A stretch of DNA of 6,490 nt. Source: an uncultured bacterium (lineage in GTDB: Bacteria; Patescibacteriota; Minisyncoccia; SW-4-49-11). Below are positions 1 to 6,041 of the stretch, in pieces. The position numbers were made by a program, and so were the translations under genes. The notes under the pieces are model-generated. The model was given only the letters and a program-made list of their open reading frames with translations, made no database searches and was not told the origin of the DNA. The stretch covers positions 1 to 6,490 of the forward strand of contig CAJXTH010000043.1 in the NCBI GenBank assembly GCA_913060955.1, given 5' to 3'. How positions within the stretch are numbered: position 1 is the first letter of the stretch; every line of letters starts with the position of its first letter.

Positions 1-21
1 CGGTACCCCCGGGGATTTTTT
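1..21 (+). terminator. Possible right arm of a terminator cut by the window edge
   Basis: A GC-rich stretch (GGTACCCCCGGGG) is followed directly by A and six Ts (16-21). This is how the descending arm and U-tract of a rho-independent terminator would look for a plus-strand gene lying left of the window. The left arm is not present, so the stem cannot be verified. The resemblance to a cloning polylinker is noted but the sequence does not match one exactly. Confidence 0.25.
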
Positions 22-36
22 AGTCAGTATCCTTCC

Positions 37-61
37 CGGGACACCATAGAATGGTTTCCCG
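37..61. other. Strong hairpin in non-coding DNA
   Basis: The arms CGGGACACCAT (37-47) and ATGGTTTCCCG (51-61) pair at 10 of 11 positions around a 3-nt AGA loop; only the C42/T56 pair fails. No T-run follows on either strand, so it is not a classical terminator. It could be a processed 3' end, a repeat remnant or a protein-binding palindrome. Its role is unknown. Confidence 0.5.
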
Positions 62-100
62 ACCTTCCGAATATGGAAATTTTTGTTGGTACTCTTTTTT

Positions 101-234
101 GTCATCCTCAGCTTGACTGGGGATCTTGTTGGTTTATCTCGAGATTCCCAATCAACCACCTACGGTCGTTAAAAGTTCAGAATGACAAGTTTTATTTGAC
201 CCTCACTGACATGTAGCGGAACGCTTGCCGTTCC
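101..234 (+). repeat. Dispersed palindromic repeat, copy 1 (with a 19-bp insertion)
   Basis: This segment aligns with 4447-4548 in the same orientation. Positions 101-155 match 4447-4501 without gaps at 42 of 55 positions, 175-190 match 4502-4517 at 12 of 16, and 204-229 match 4523-4548 at 23 of 26. Relative to copy 2 there are 19 extra bases (156-174) between AATCAA and GTT, and a few extra bases around 191-203. The element starts GTCAT and its core ends ATGAC (182-186), the outer ends being inverted. The inner arm GAGATTCCCAATCAA is close to the reverse complement of the left arm. The distal part holds a perfect 6-bp hairpin, GGAACG/CGTTCC (218-223/229-234). Similarity may extend a little upstream, to about 90. 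The bases between this element and the terminator (235-306) show nothing I can support. Confidence 0.75.
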
Positions 235-306
235 ATTCCTATGCCAATGATCTCGAGCAGGCAATTCGCGAGAAAGAAAAGATACATAAAACCCGAACGT
301 GGCAAT

Positions 307-340
307 AAAAAAATTCCAGCTATTATACCGGAATTTTTTC
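307..340 (-). terminator. Rho-independent terminator of the minus-strand operon
   Basis: Read on the minus strand, about 17 nt past the stop codon of the PEGA gene, AAAAAATTCCGG and CTGGAATTTTTT form a 12-pair stem with an 8-nt loop, and the descending arm ends in a T-rich tract. One pair near the loop is a G-U wobble in the minus-strand transcript, but an A-C mismatch in the plus-strand transcript. The structure is therefore slightly better in the direction of the operon. The A-rich flank means it may also stop transcripts arriving from the left. Confidence 0.85.
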
Positions 341-356
341 GATTAGATTGGACATT

Positions 357-1784
357 TTAGAACAGTCCCCGACGGAATGGGAATTCGAATCGGTAGAGCA
401 TATCTTCTCGGTGGATGACAAATACGGCTTGGTTTCCGACCAATACGTCACTATAGTCTTCTGCGGCTCCTAATTCGTAGACATTCGGAGTAGATCGAGC
501 ATCGAGTTCTACCACTTTGAGTATTCCATCCTCAATAAAGGTTACATGTTCTTGGGTTGGACCAAAGTACCGCATTTCGGAGAGTTGGAGGTCAGAAGCA
601 TAAATTTGGTCTAAATCTCCCTCAGTTTTGTTCTGATATCCGTCAAAGGTATCCAGGTAGAGGATATTGACCTGATTTTCGCCCACCAAGAGGGCCTTTT
701 TATCTTCTGCTCCAAAGAGTGCTTTGTTTGCGGATACGCCCTCTAGCAGGCCGAATTCAGCCTCAGGCTCGATAAGATCTTGCCAGTAGACACTCTGGTC
801 GTCTAAGAATACCAGGATATGGGTTTCGGTAGATGGGATCTGGATCGATGCAATAGGTTGTTCCCATTGATCTTCGAGGACAATTTCTTCGGTAAGTGCC
901 AGAGTGTTAAAGGCTCGGATGTCGTTTTCCTTGGTGTTTACGTAGTAGAGAATATTTCCAACCAGATCAGCGGTGGCTACGTTTGAAACCAAAATCTCTG
1001 ACCGCTCTTGTTCGACAAGGTCAATTTGGAAGATATGCCCTCCTTGGATAAAGGTAAGGGTATTTCCAGTAAGCTCAACGATTTCTACTGGAGCTTGGTC
1101 CAAGTTGTATGGGAAGAGTTCGGATATGTTGGTAATAGCTGGGTCGGGGGAGAGGGCGTTTGAGATAATAAAGAATTGATCTTGGTTCAAAATATTTGCT
1201 CGGAACAATACTTGCTGTCCAGACTCGTCCCAGGTAATGTCCTGGTATTCTTGGGATACCGACCCATCAATTTCGAGACTATCTACTAACTGGCTTGTTG
1301 TTCCGGTTTGAGGATTATATAGCCAGAGCCCGGGGTCGTCTTCAGACTGACTTGAATACAGGATGTTGTCCGAAAGTGGGTTTGCTACAACTTCAGTCAC
1401 GTTGTTCAAATCGGTGATTTGGGTGATTTCTGGCTCGGTAGGGAACAAAATAACCGAATCAACCAAGGTTACCAAATACGGTTCGATTTCTAGAGTCTTT
1501 TCCCATGACTGAAATCCTGGCTGAGAAAGAGTCACCTGAGTAGTTCCTGGCTCTAGACCGAGTTTAAATACAGGTGATCGCTCGAGACGCTCTCCATCGA
1601 GGGTTACATTGTACGGAGATCTGGTTGAAACCCGGATTCCTCCGGTTGGGTTAATGCTGACGCGAAATCCTTCCTCAGGTGGTGCCAGCCGGTAGCCCAA
1701 GGCATACAAAATCATGAGCGGGGCCACGATCAAAAAGAGTAGGGTGAGAACTAGGGCAAATAGACTTTGGTTTCGTTGGTTCAT
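357..1784 (-). CDS. PEGA domain protein with membrane anchor and predicted beta-propeller
   Basis: A 475-residue protein. Residues 1-7 are short and polar with Arg4, followed by one hydrophobic segment (about 8-31) with no lipobox cysteine, so it should be anchored by an uncleaved N-terminal helix with the rest outside the membrane. Residues about 39-108 are a PEGA domain: V-x-LDGE (60-65), a later L-x-PG turn (77-80) and a GFQSWEKTLEI strand (90-100). The remaining 360 residues are repeated beta-strand blocks rich in patterns such as ILYSS, LWLYN, ILYYVN and VNILYLD. This is typical of TolB/WD40-like propellers, although I cannot count the blades with certainty. PEGA proteins of this build are frequent in CPR genomes and are thought to bind surface polymers or proteins; a precise role is unknown. 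It is the last gene of the operon, 4 nt after the RNase H gene, and is followed by a strong terminator. No convincing SD precedes the ATG, so translation may be coupled to the upstream gene. Stop is TAA. Confidence 0.85.
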   Translation of the reverse strand: MNQRNQSLFALVLTLLFLIVAPLMILYALGYRLAPPEEGFRVSINPTGGIRVSTRSPYNVTLDGERLERSPVFKLGLEPGTTQVTLSQPGFQSWEKTLEIEPYLVTLVDSVILFPTEPEITQITDLNNVTEVVANPLSDNILYSSQSEDDPGLWLYNPQTGTTSQLVDSLEIDGSVSQEYQDITWDESGQQVLFRANILNQDQFFIISNALSPDPAITNISELFPYNLDQAPVEIVELTGNTLTFIQGGHIFQIDLVEQERSEILVSNVATADLVGNILYYVNTKENDIRAFNTLALTEEIVLEDQWEQPIASIQIPSTETHILVFLDDQSVYWQDLIEPEAEFGLLEGVSANKALFGAEDKKALLVGENQVNILYLDTFDGYQNKTEGDLDQIYASDLQLSEMRYFGPTQEHVTFIEDGILKVVELDARSTPNVYELGAAEDYSDVLVGNQAVFVIHREDMLYRFEFPFRRGLF

Positions 1785-1788
1785 AGAC

Positions 1789-2199
1789 TTAGCTTAGCGA
1801 ATCGAGGGCGATGTTTACTTGGGCGTCGGCATCTTTATTAAAAGCGCGTTTGACGTGAGTAAAGGTTACCGAGTCAAAGAGTTCTACCTTGTTCAAAATC
1901 TGTTGAGCAATAGGTTTTAATCCCGCATTTTTGATCTTGTAGACTCCGGTAAGTTGCTTTTGGGCAAGCTCTGAATCAAGCTTGAGCTCTATTACAGCCT
2001 GGCTTGGGTCATCGAGCTCTTGCTCTAGTCGAGTCAAAGATTGCAAAATAGCCGTGTATTCGGCAATATTGTTGGTCGTCTCACCAATGTATTCTCCGTG
2101 AGCAATACGCTCCTGCCTGGGAATATCGATAACGTAGCCGGTAGCTGCTGGGCCGGGATTTCCGCGTGATCCTCCGTCTGTGTGAATGGTGATGTTCAT
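1789..2199 (-). CDS. RNase HI family protein (reverse transcriptase-like RNase H fold)
   Basis: A 136-residue protein that is a complete, single-domain RNase H fold. It begins with TDGGSRGNPG (7-16), the family hallmark. The four catalytic acids are all present: Asp8, Glu47 in NNIAEY (43-48), Asp75 in LDSE (74-77) and Asp125 in the KDAD helix (122-125). The motif VYKIKNAGLKP (86-96) is typical of the short RNase HI branch that includes YpdQ-like proteins and the N-terminal RNase H domain of mycobacterial Rv2228c-type proteins, which lacks the E. coli basic handle. Expected activity is cleavage of the RNA strand in RNA/DNA hybrids, in the cytoplasm. It sits between the ATP-grasp gene (9-nt gap) and the PEGA gene (4-nt gap), so it is co-transcribed with genes of apparently unrelated role; that linkage may be incidental. 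I give no symbol because assignment to rnhA versus the YpdQ branch is unsure. Stop is TAA. Confidence 0.93.
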   Translation of the reverse strand: MNITIHTDGGSRGNPGPAATGYVIDIPRQERIAHGEYIGETTNNIAEYTAILQSLTRLEQELDDPSQAVIELKLDSELAQKQLTGVYKIKNAGLKPIAQQILNKVELFDSVTFTHVKRAFNKDADAQVNIALDSLS

Positions 2200-2208
2200 A
2201 AAATTACG

Positions 2209-3657
2209 TTAGTAGGTTACTGGATCAATCAAGAAATGCTTGAGATCTTTTTTTCCCAGCAAAAATGGATATTTGAGGCCTGTCCGATCAGTGATTGAGC
2301 AGACAGAATTGAGAACTTTATTCCCGACCTTTATCTTTAATTTAACATATGGACGGAGCGCAATTCCATTTCCCGCCTTGATCACTCCAACTCGATGAAG
2401 GTGTCGGTCAGGGTTTTTCTTGAGCTTCTTATTGAGTTTTTCCATCAGGGCAATGCGCTCTTCTGAACTCATCTCCGCAAGATTTTCGGGGACTTCAATA
2501 TGTGCAAATTCGTCCAGCACATAGTCCATACCCAGTTCTTTCAAAAGATTAATATCGATACTAGATGAGTCGGCTCCGGTGTCAACCTTGGCGGGGACCT
2601 CTCGGGCAGTTTCATCTTGGTTATAAAGCGTAATAACTTGGTGGAGTTTAATCACTTGTTTTCCGGTCATTTCCTCGATTTCTTCTTCGATCTCTCCTCC
2701 AAACAAGTTTTTGGCCAGTCGAATTGCCCGCTTGGTAGTCTTAATCTTCAGGTCTTTAACCTTTTCTAACCGTTCTTTGAGCGGAGCCAAGTTGGCAATC
2801 TGAATCGCAAGACCTGGTCGGGCGTTGGCTTCCAGTACCACTGGGCCTTGGTCTCGATCAATCACAATGTCGATTCCCGCAAATCCGAGTTTGGTCACGT
2901 CTGCTGTTCGAATTGCAATGTCCAAAATATCATCCCAGTGCGGGATACGAATACCAGAAAGTACCAGCCGTGTTCCGGGTACGGTATCGATCATTTGATC
3001 TTTCATAATGGCATTGGTGGTAACACCGGTAGCAATGTCGATTCCCACACCAATTCCTCCCTGGTGGAGGTTTGCCTTTCCGTCTGACTCGCGGGTTGGG
3101 AGTCGGAGCATGGCCATGATCGGTACTCTGTTATACACAATAACGCGAATATCCGGAATACCCTTATAGGCAAACGGTTTAAAGAGTTTCGTGAGTTTGA
3201 TTCGTTCTTCAAAAAAGGCTACATCGGGGCTGTTGGTTCGGGAATAGGTTCCGTCCAAAATGTTGTTGATGTGGTTTCGCAGAGCCGTTTCGTCCAGCTT
3301 GACTCCTTTTCCTTTGACCCAGAGGCGTTCTCCGGACTCAGTCCGTTTCTTATTTTCCCCAAAGATCACAATAATTCCTTCTCCTCCAAATCCATTGGTA
3401 GGCTTTAACACAAAGCTCGAGGGCAGGTCGTTCCAGTCAAACTCACTCAATTCTTTAGAATTTCGAATAACCCCTAACAGCTTTGGAGTCGGGATATCAT
3501 TTTTTTCCAAGATTTTCTTAAATCGGATCTTGTCGTCAACCAGTTTTATCCAGCGCTTTTTGTTGTTTGGCTTGATATACGAAAGGTTCCGAGAGTTCAT
3601 CCCGAGGATTTTTTGACTGAAGATAAAGGCTTCAAAAAGCTTCATAGGCGAAGGCAT
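2209..3657 (-). CDS. Fusion protein: RimK-like ATP-grasp ligase plus retropepsin-like domain
   Basis: A 482-residue protein with two recognisable enzyme domains. Residues about 5-295 are an ATP-grasp domain of the alpha-L-glutamate ligase-related family: the nucleotide loop VLKPTNGFGGEGI (83-95), a hinge FFEERI (148-153), DIRVIV (169-174), HQGGIGVGID (198-207), and metal ligands Asp263 (GIDIVID) with Glu276 and Asn278 (LEANARPG). This fold uses ATP to join a carboxylate to an amine, usually adding amino acids to a peptide or protein; the substrate here is unknown. A basic then acidic linker (about 296-333) leads to residues 334-482, a retropepsin-like domain of the RimB/Zn_protease family. 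It has the active-site DTGADSSS (359-366), a central R-V-x(5)-G-x(5)-RP stretch (422-436) and the closing DRTGLKYPFLLG (457-468). The family is often labelled 'ATP-dependent zinc protease', but the motif is that of an aspartic protease. The start overlaps the upstream stop as TAATG, implying coupling; Met5 is an alternative start. No signal peptide is seen, so it is cytoplasmic. In proteobacteria these domains usually occur as separate genes. Confidence 0.9.
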   Translation of the reverse strand: MPSPMKLFEAFIFSQKILGMNSRNLSYIKPNNKKRWIKLVDDKIRFKKILEKNDIPTPKLLGVIRNSKELSEFDWNDLPSSFVLKPTNGFGGEGIIVIFGENKKRTESGERLWVKGKGVKLDETALRNHINNILDGTYSRTNSPDVAFFEERIKLTKLFKPFAYKGIPDIRVIVYNRVPIMAMLRLPTRESDGKANLHQGGIGVGIDIATGVTTNAIMKDQMIDTVPGTRLVLSGIRIPHWDDILDIAIRTADVTKLGFAGIDIVIDRDQGPVVLEANARPGLAIQIANLAPLKERLEKVKDLKIKTTKRAIRLAKNLFGGEIEEEIEEMTGKQVIKLHQVITLYNQDETAREVPAKVDTGADSSSIDINLLKELGMDYVLDEFAHIEVPENLAEMSSEERIALMEKLNKKLKKNPDRHLHRVGVIKAGNGIALRPYVKLKIKVGNKVLNSVCSITDRTGLKYPFLLGKKDLKHFLIDPVTY

Positions 3658-4301
3658 TACCTATTTTCGATCACTTTGCGGAACCGAATGTATTCCGAGA
3701 GCCGAAGACCCTCATATCGTCCCAAGAAAATAATTACGAGGAAGAATACCGCAATAATCAGCGGTGTCTGGAACACCAGATTTTGGAACCACTCATTGGT
3801 AATAACGTAGTATCCTACAGTTGCCAGAGCTAGGGTTTCGGTAGCTAGAATAACCGCTGTTCGATACCCTTTTTCGATCTGAACGTTGATAAACTTTTCG
3901 ACCATGGTGATAATAATCAACATCTGGTAGACAGAAAGGTCGATCAATACCGTTCGATCCTGGAGCACTCCCTCGATCAGAATCAAGAACATGGTCATGG
4001 CGGTAATCGAAAGAATCAAAGCCATTTTCGGTAGGTACAACATCCGCAGTCGTTGGAACATGAATCGCATCACCGAAGCTACGATAAGCGAAGTTACAAA
4101 AATTGCCGATCCGTATTTGATATCAATTTCCAGAAAGGCAAAGGTAATAATCAACGGAGTATAGATACCAAAGGCCTTGATACCTACGATTTGTCGGGCA
4201 GCCACAATCAAACTAGCTACGATGGGAAACATCAGCAAGACAATGAGAGTTTCTCGGGGAACTCCCCCTTGAATCAAGAAGTCGAACAGTGGCTGTAACA
4301 T
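3657..4301 (-). CDS. Seven-helix membrane protein related to the 7TM domain of transglutaminase-like proteins
   Basis: A 214-residue integral membrane protein with about seven hydrophobic segments (roughly 17-35, 44-57, 62-80, 91-111, 119-134, 149-167, 178-194). Conserved-looking signatures match what I know of the 7TM domain found in 'inactive transglutaminase fused to 7 transmembrane helices' proteins: GIYTPLIITFAFLE (45-58), RLRMLYLPKMA (84-94), a VEKFIN helix start (134-139), EKGYRTA (143-149) and the C-terminal GRYEGLRLSEYIRFR (194-208). In proteobacteria that domain follows a periplasmic transglutaminase-like domain and is encoded beside an ATP-grasp ligase and a retropepsin. Here the N-terminus has only about 16 residues before the first helix, so the soluble domain is absent. 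It is the first gene of the operon and overlaps the ligase/protease gene by 1 nt, which suggests the two products act together at the membrane. Family assignment rests on motifs and context; a generic membrane protein is the alternative. Confidence 0.75.
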   Translation of the reverse strand: MLQPLFDFLIQGGVPRETLIVLLMFPIVASLIVAARQIVGIKAFGIYTPLIITFAFLEIDIKYGSAIFVTSLIVASVMRFMFQRLRMLYLPKMALILSITAMTMFLILIEGVLQDRTVLIDLSVYQMLIIITMVEKFINVQIEKGYRTAVILATETLALATVGYYVITNEWFQNLVFQTPLIIAVFFLVIIFLGRYEGLRLSEYIRFRKVIENR

Positions 4302-4323
4302 AGGCGTAATCTTAATCTCCTAC

Positions 4324-4352
4324 ACTATATACTAGCTGGGAGCGTTTGTAAA
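4324..4352 (-). promoter_or_regulatory. Promoter of the minus-strand operon
   Basis: On the minus strand TTTACA (4347-4352, 5 of 6 to TTGACA) and TATAGT (4324-4329, 5 of 6 to TATAAT) are separated by exactly 17 bp. The start site should fall near 4317, giving a leader of only about 16 nt before the ATG at 4301. An AGGAGA (4316-4321) lies 14 nt from the ATG. That is far for an SD, and it would sit right at the transcript's 5' end, so it probably does not serve as one. Confidence 0.7.
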
Positions 4353-4446
4353 AGAGATAAGCTTGTGTTTTGGTATTTGGTTATTTAGCATTAGTATACC
4401 ATGAAGCGTTGTCCCTGTCATGTTTGGTCGATACCCTCTTTTATAT

Positions 4447-4548
4447 GTCATTCCCAACTTGATTGGGAATCTTGTTGATTTCCTGCGAGATCTCTAATCA
4501 AGTTGGAAATGACACGTAAAACCACTGACACGTAGCGGGACACTTGCC
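4447..4548 (+). repeat. Dispersed palindromic repeat, copy 2
   Basis: The left arm starting GTCATTCCCAACTTGATT (26 nt, 4447-4472) is the inverse of the right arm 4488-4513 at 22 of 26 positions, so the core 4447-4513 is a long inverted repeat. The left arm also folds on itself: ATTCCCAA (4450-4457) and TTGGGAAT (4463-4470) pair perfectly around CTTGA. A distal conserved part (4523-4548, CACTGACACGTAGCGGGACA and following) matches copy 1 at 23 of 26 positions. There is no ORF inside and no clear target duplication. It resembles REP/MITE-like intergenic repeats, and the ATTCCC-spacer-GGGAAT core resembles the dRS3 type of Neisseria; that likeness may be convergent. The adjacent bases 4353-4446 hold nothing else I can support. 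Confidence 0.8.
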
Positions 4549-4584
4549 ACTCCATAAAACCTTTATCCCAAGCTCAAATCACGC

Positions 4585-4590
4585 TATAAT
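4585..4590 (+). promoter_or_regulatory. -10 box for sufB
   Basis: A perfect TATAAT lies 25 nt upstream of the ATG at 4616. The -35 at the right distance is weak (TTTATC, 4562-4567, 17-bp spacer, 3 of 6). The predicted transcript start near 4597 leaves a leader of about 19 nt with no SD (the bases before the ATG are CCAAATTCCGC). The box lies inside the longer reading frame that could begin at TTG 4544, which argues for the ATG at 4616 as the true start. Confidence 0.55.
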
Positions 4591-4615
4591 AAACCCGAAT
4601 CAAACCAAATTCCGC

Positions 4616-6013
4616 ATGAATACCGAATACCAGATAGACCGATCCAGATACGACACCGCCTCTCCAGACCGGTCACGGTTTCGAGCTACACCCGGCCTCA
4701 CCGAAGAAGTCGTCCGGAATATCTCTGCTGAGAAAAACGAACCTGACTGGATGCTTGCCAAACGACTTAACGCCTTGGAGCTGTATCACCAAACCCCACT
4801 TCCAACCTGGGGTCCTGACCTGTCGGGACTGGATTTAGAGGACATCGTCTACTTTGCTCGCCCAGACGCTGAGGAATCCACCTCCTGGGACGACGTACCC
4901 GCAGAAATCCGAGAGACCTTTGACAAACTCGGAATCCCCGAAGCGGAGAAACAAGCTTTGGGTGGAGTAGGGGCGCAGTATGACTCCGATGTGGTTTATC
5001 ATAATCTGAAAAAAGAAATCTCCGACAAAGGAGTAATCTTTGAAAACATGGACGTCGCCGTCCAAAAGTATCCTGAGCTGGTCAAAAAATACTTCATGAC
5101 CCAGTGTATTCCGATCAACGATCACAAATTTATCATGATGCACGCCGCTGTATGGAGCGGAGGAACCTTTATTTACGTACCCAAAGGCGTCAAAGTCGAA
5201 CTCCCCTTGCAAGCCTACTTCCGGATGAATATCCAGTCAGGAGGTCAGTTCGAACACACCCTAATCATTGCCGACGAGGGATCTGAACTCACCTACATCG
5301 AAGGTTGCAGTGCTCCGAGATTCGACAAATCTGCCCTCCATGCTGGAGGAGTTGAGATTTTCGTCCACGACAACGCCAAGGTCGGATACATCAGTATCGA
5401 AAACTGGAGCAAAAATACCTACAACCTGAATACCAAGCGAGCTCTAGTCGATCGCAACGCCACTATCAAATGGCTCAACGGAAACATGGGAAGTGGAGTA
5501 ACCATGCTCTACCCAGCCAGTATCCTCCGGGGACAGGGAGCACACTCAGATAGTCTGGGGATTGCCTTTGCCTCCGACGGACAATTCCAAGATACCGGAT
5601 CCAAAGTCATTCACGTGGCCCCCAACACCACCTCGACTATCACCGCTAAAAGTATTTCTCAAGGAACCGGAATTTCCTCCTACCGCGGACTGGTCAAAAT
5701 TTTGCCGAGAGCCCAGGATTCACAAACCAACGTCCAATGTGACGCCTTGCTCATGAATGACGGCTCTCGCTCCGACACCCACCCGTATATGGATATTGCC
5801 TGCGATACTGCCGAAGTTGGCCACGAAGCCCGCGTCGGACGCGTTGGAGAAGAAGAAGTTTTTTACCTCATGTCACGCGGAATGACCGAAGAAGAAGCTC
5901 GCCGCATGATCGTGAACGGCTTTGTCGAACCCGTGATCAAAGCACTGCCACTGGAATATGCCGTTGAGCTCAATAAACTGATCGAACTGGAAATATCTGA
6001 ATCGGCAACGTAA
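4616..6013 (+). CDS. sufB: Fe-S cluster assembly protein SufB
   Basis: A 465-residue protein from the ATG at 4616, slightly shorter than E. coli SufB (about 495). SufB works with SufC and SufD as a cytoplasmic scaffold on which sulfur and iron are assembled into clusters. Diagnostic features are the stretch YVPKGVKVELPLQAYFR (SufB/D core entry), EGCSAPRFDKSALHAG with Cys231, a long beta-helix middle, NVQCDALL with Cys375, and the HPYMDI...GHEARVGR segment with His403 and Glu404. The spacing from Cys375 to His403/Glu404 equals that of Cys405 to His433/Glu434 in E. coli as I remember it, so the proposed cluster-building residues are kept. The helical C-terminus, with SRGMTEEEARRMIVNGF and PLEYAVELNKL, is typical and intact. 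An upstream TTG (4544) would add 24 residues, but the TATAAT at 4585-4590 lies within that extension, so I reject it. It is the first gene of the plus-strand cluster; sufC is not visible. Stop is TAA. Confidence 0.96.
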   Translation: MNTEYQIDRSRYDTASPDRSRFRATPGLTEEVVRNISAEKNEPDWMLAKRLNALELYHQTPLPTWGPDLSGLDLEDIVYFARPDAEESTSWDDVPAEIRETFDKLGIPEAEKQALGGVGAQYDSDVVYHNLKKEISDKGVIFENMDVAVQKYPELVKKYFMTQCIPINDHKFIMMHAAVWSGGTFIYVPKGVKVELPLQAYFRMNIQSGGQFEHTLIIADEGSELTYIEGCSAPRFDKSALHAGGVEIFVHDNAKVGYISIENWSKNTYNLNTKRALVDRNATIKWLNGNMGSGVTMLYPASILRGQGAHSDSLGIAFASDGQFQDTGSKVIHVAPNTTSTITAKSISQGTGISSYRGLVKILPRAQDSQTNVQCDALLMNDGSRSDTHPYMDIACDTAEVGHEARVGRVGEEEVFYLMSRGMTEEEARRMIVNGFVEPVIKALPLEYAVELNKLIELEISESAT

Positions 6014-6041
6014 TATAGTCATATAATCTAAGGAGAAATCT

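Noticed and set aside
1..14. Cloning polylinker contamination (KpnI/SmaI-like CGGTACC...CGGGGAT).
   Set aside because: It has two extra Cs compared with the common pUC polylinker and does not continue into the expected sites; the following DNA looks native.
241..360. A 39-codon plus-strand ORF (ATG to TAG, basic peptide starting MPMISSRQF).
   Set aside because: It has no SD, runs through the terminator hairpin and overlaps the end of the PEGA gene; its lysine codons come from the A-tract of the terminator.
4372..4400. GGTAT...ATACC inverted repeat between the divergent promoters as an operator.
   Set aside because: Only five base pairs with a 19-nt gap, not placed over either promoter; expected by chance.
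101..4548. A composite transposon formed by the two repeats.
   Set aside because: No transposase gene lies between or beside the repeats, no target duplication is visible, and the copies differ by about a quarter of positions in the core.
4544..4615. N-terminal extension of sufB from TTG 4544.
   Set aside because: The frame overlaps the repeat tail and contains the TATAAT promoter box; SufB length and start motif fit the ATG at 4616.
4835..5212. Long minus-strand reading frame (125 codons) antisense to sufB.
   Set aside because: It lies wholly inside sufB, has no recognisable domain or SD, and is explained by the codon usage of the real gene on the other strand.
6022..6027. TATAAT just upstream of the 93-aa membrane protein gene.
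   Set aside because: A transcript from it would begin at about 6033, inside the SD at 6030-6035, so it would destroy the best SD in the window; AT-rich chance match is more likely.
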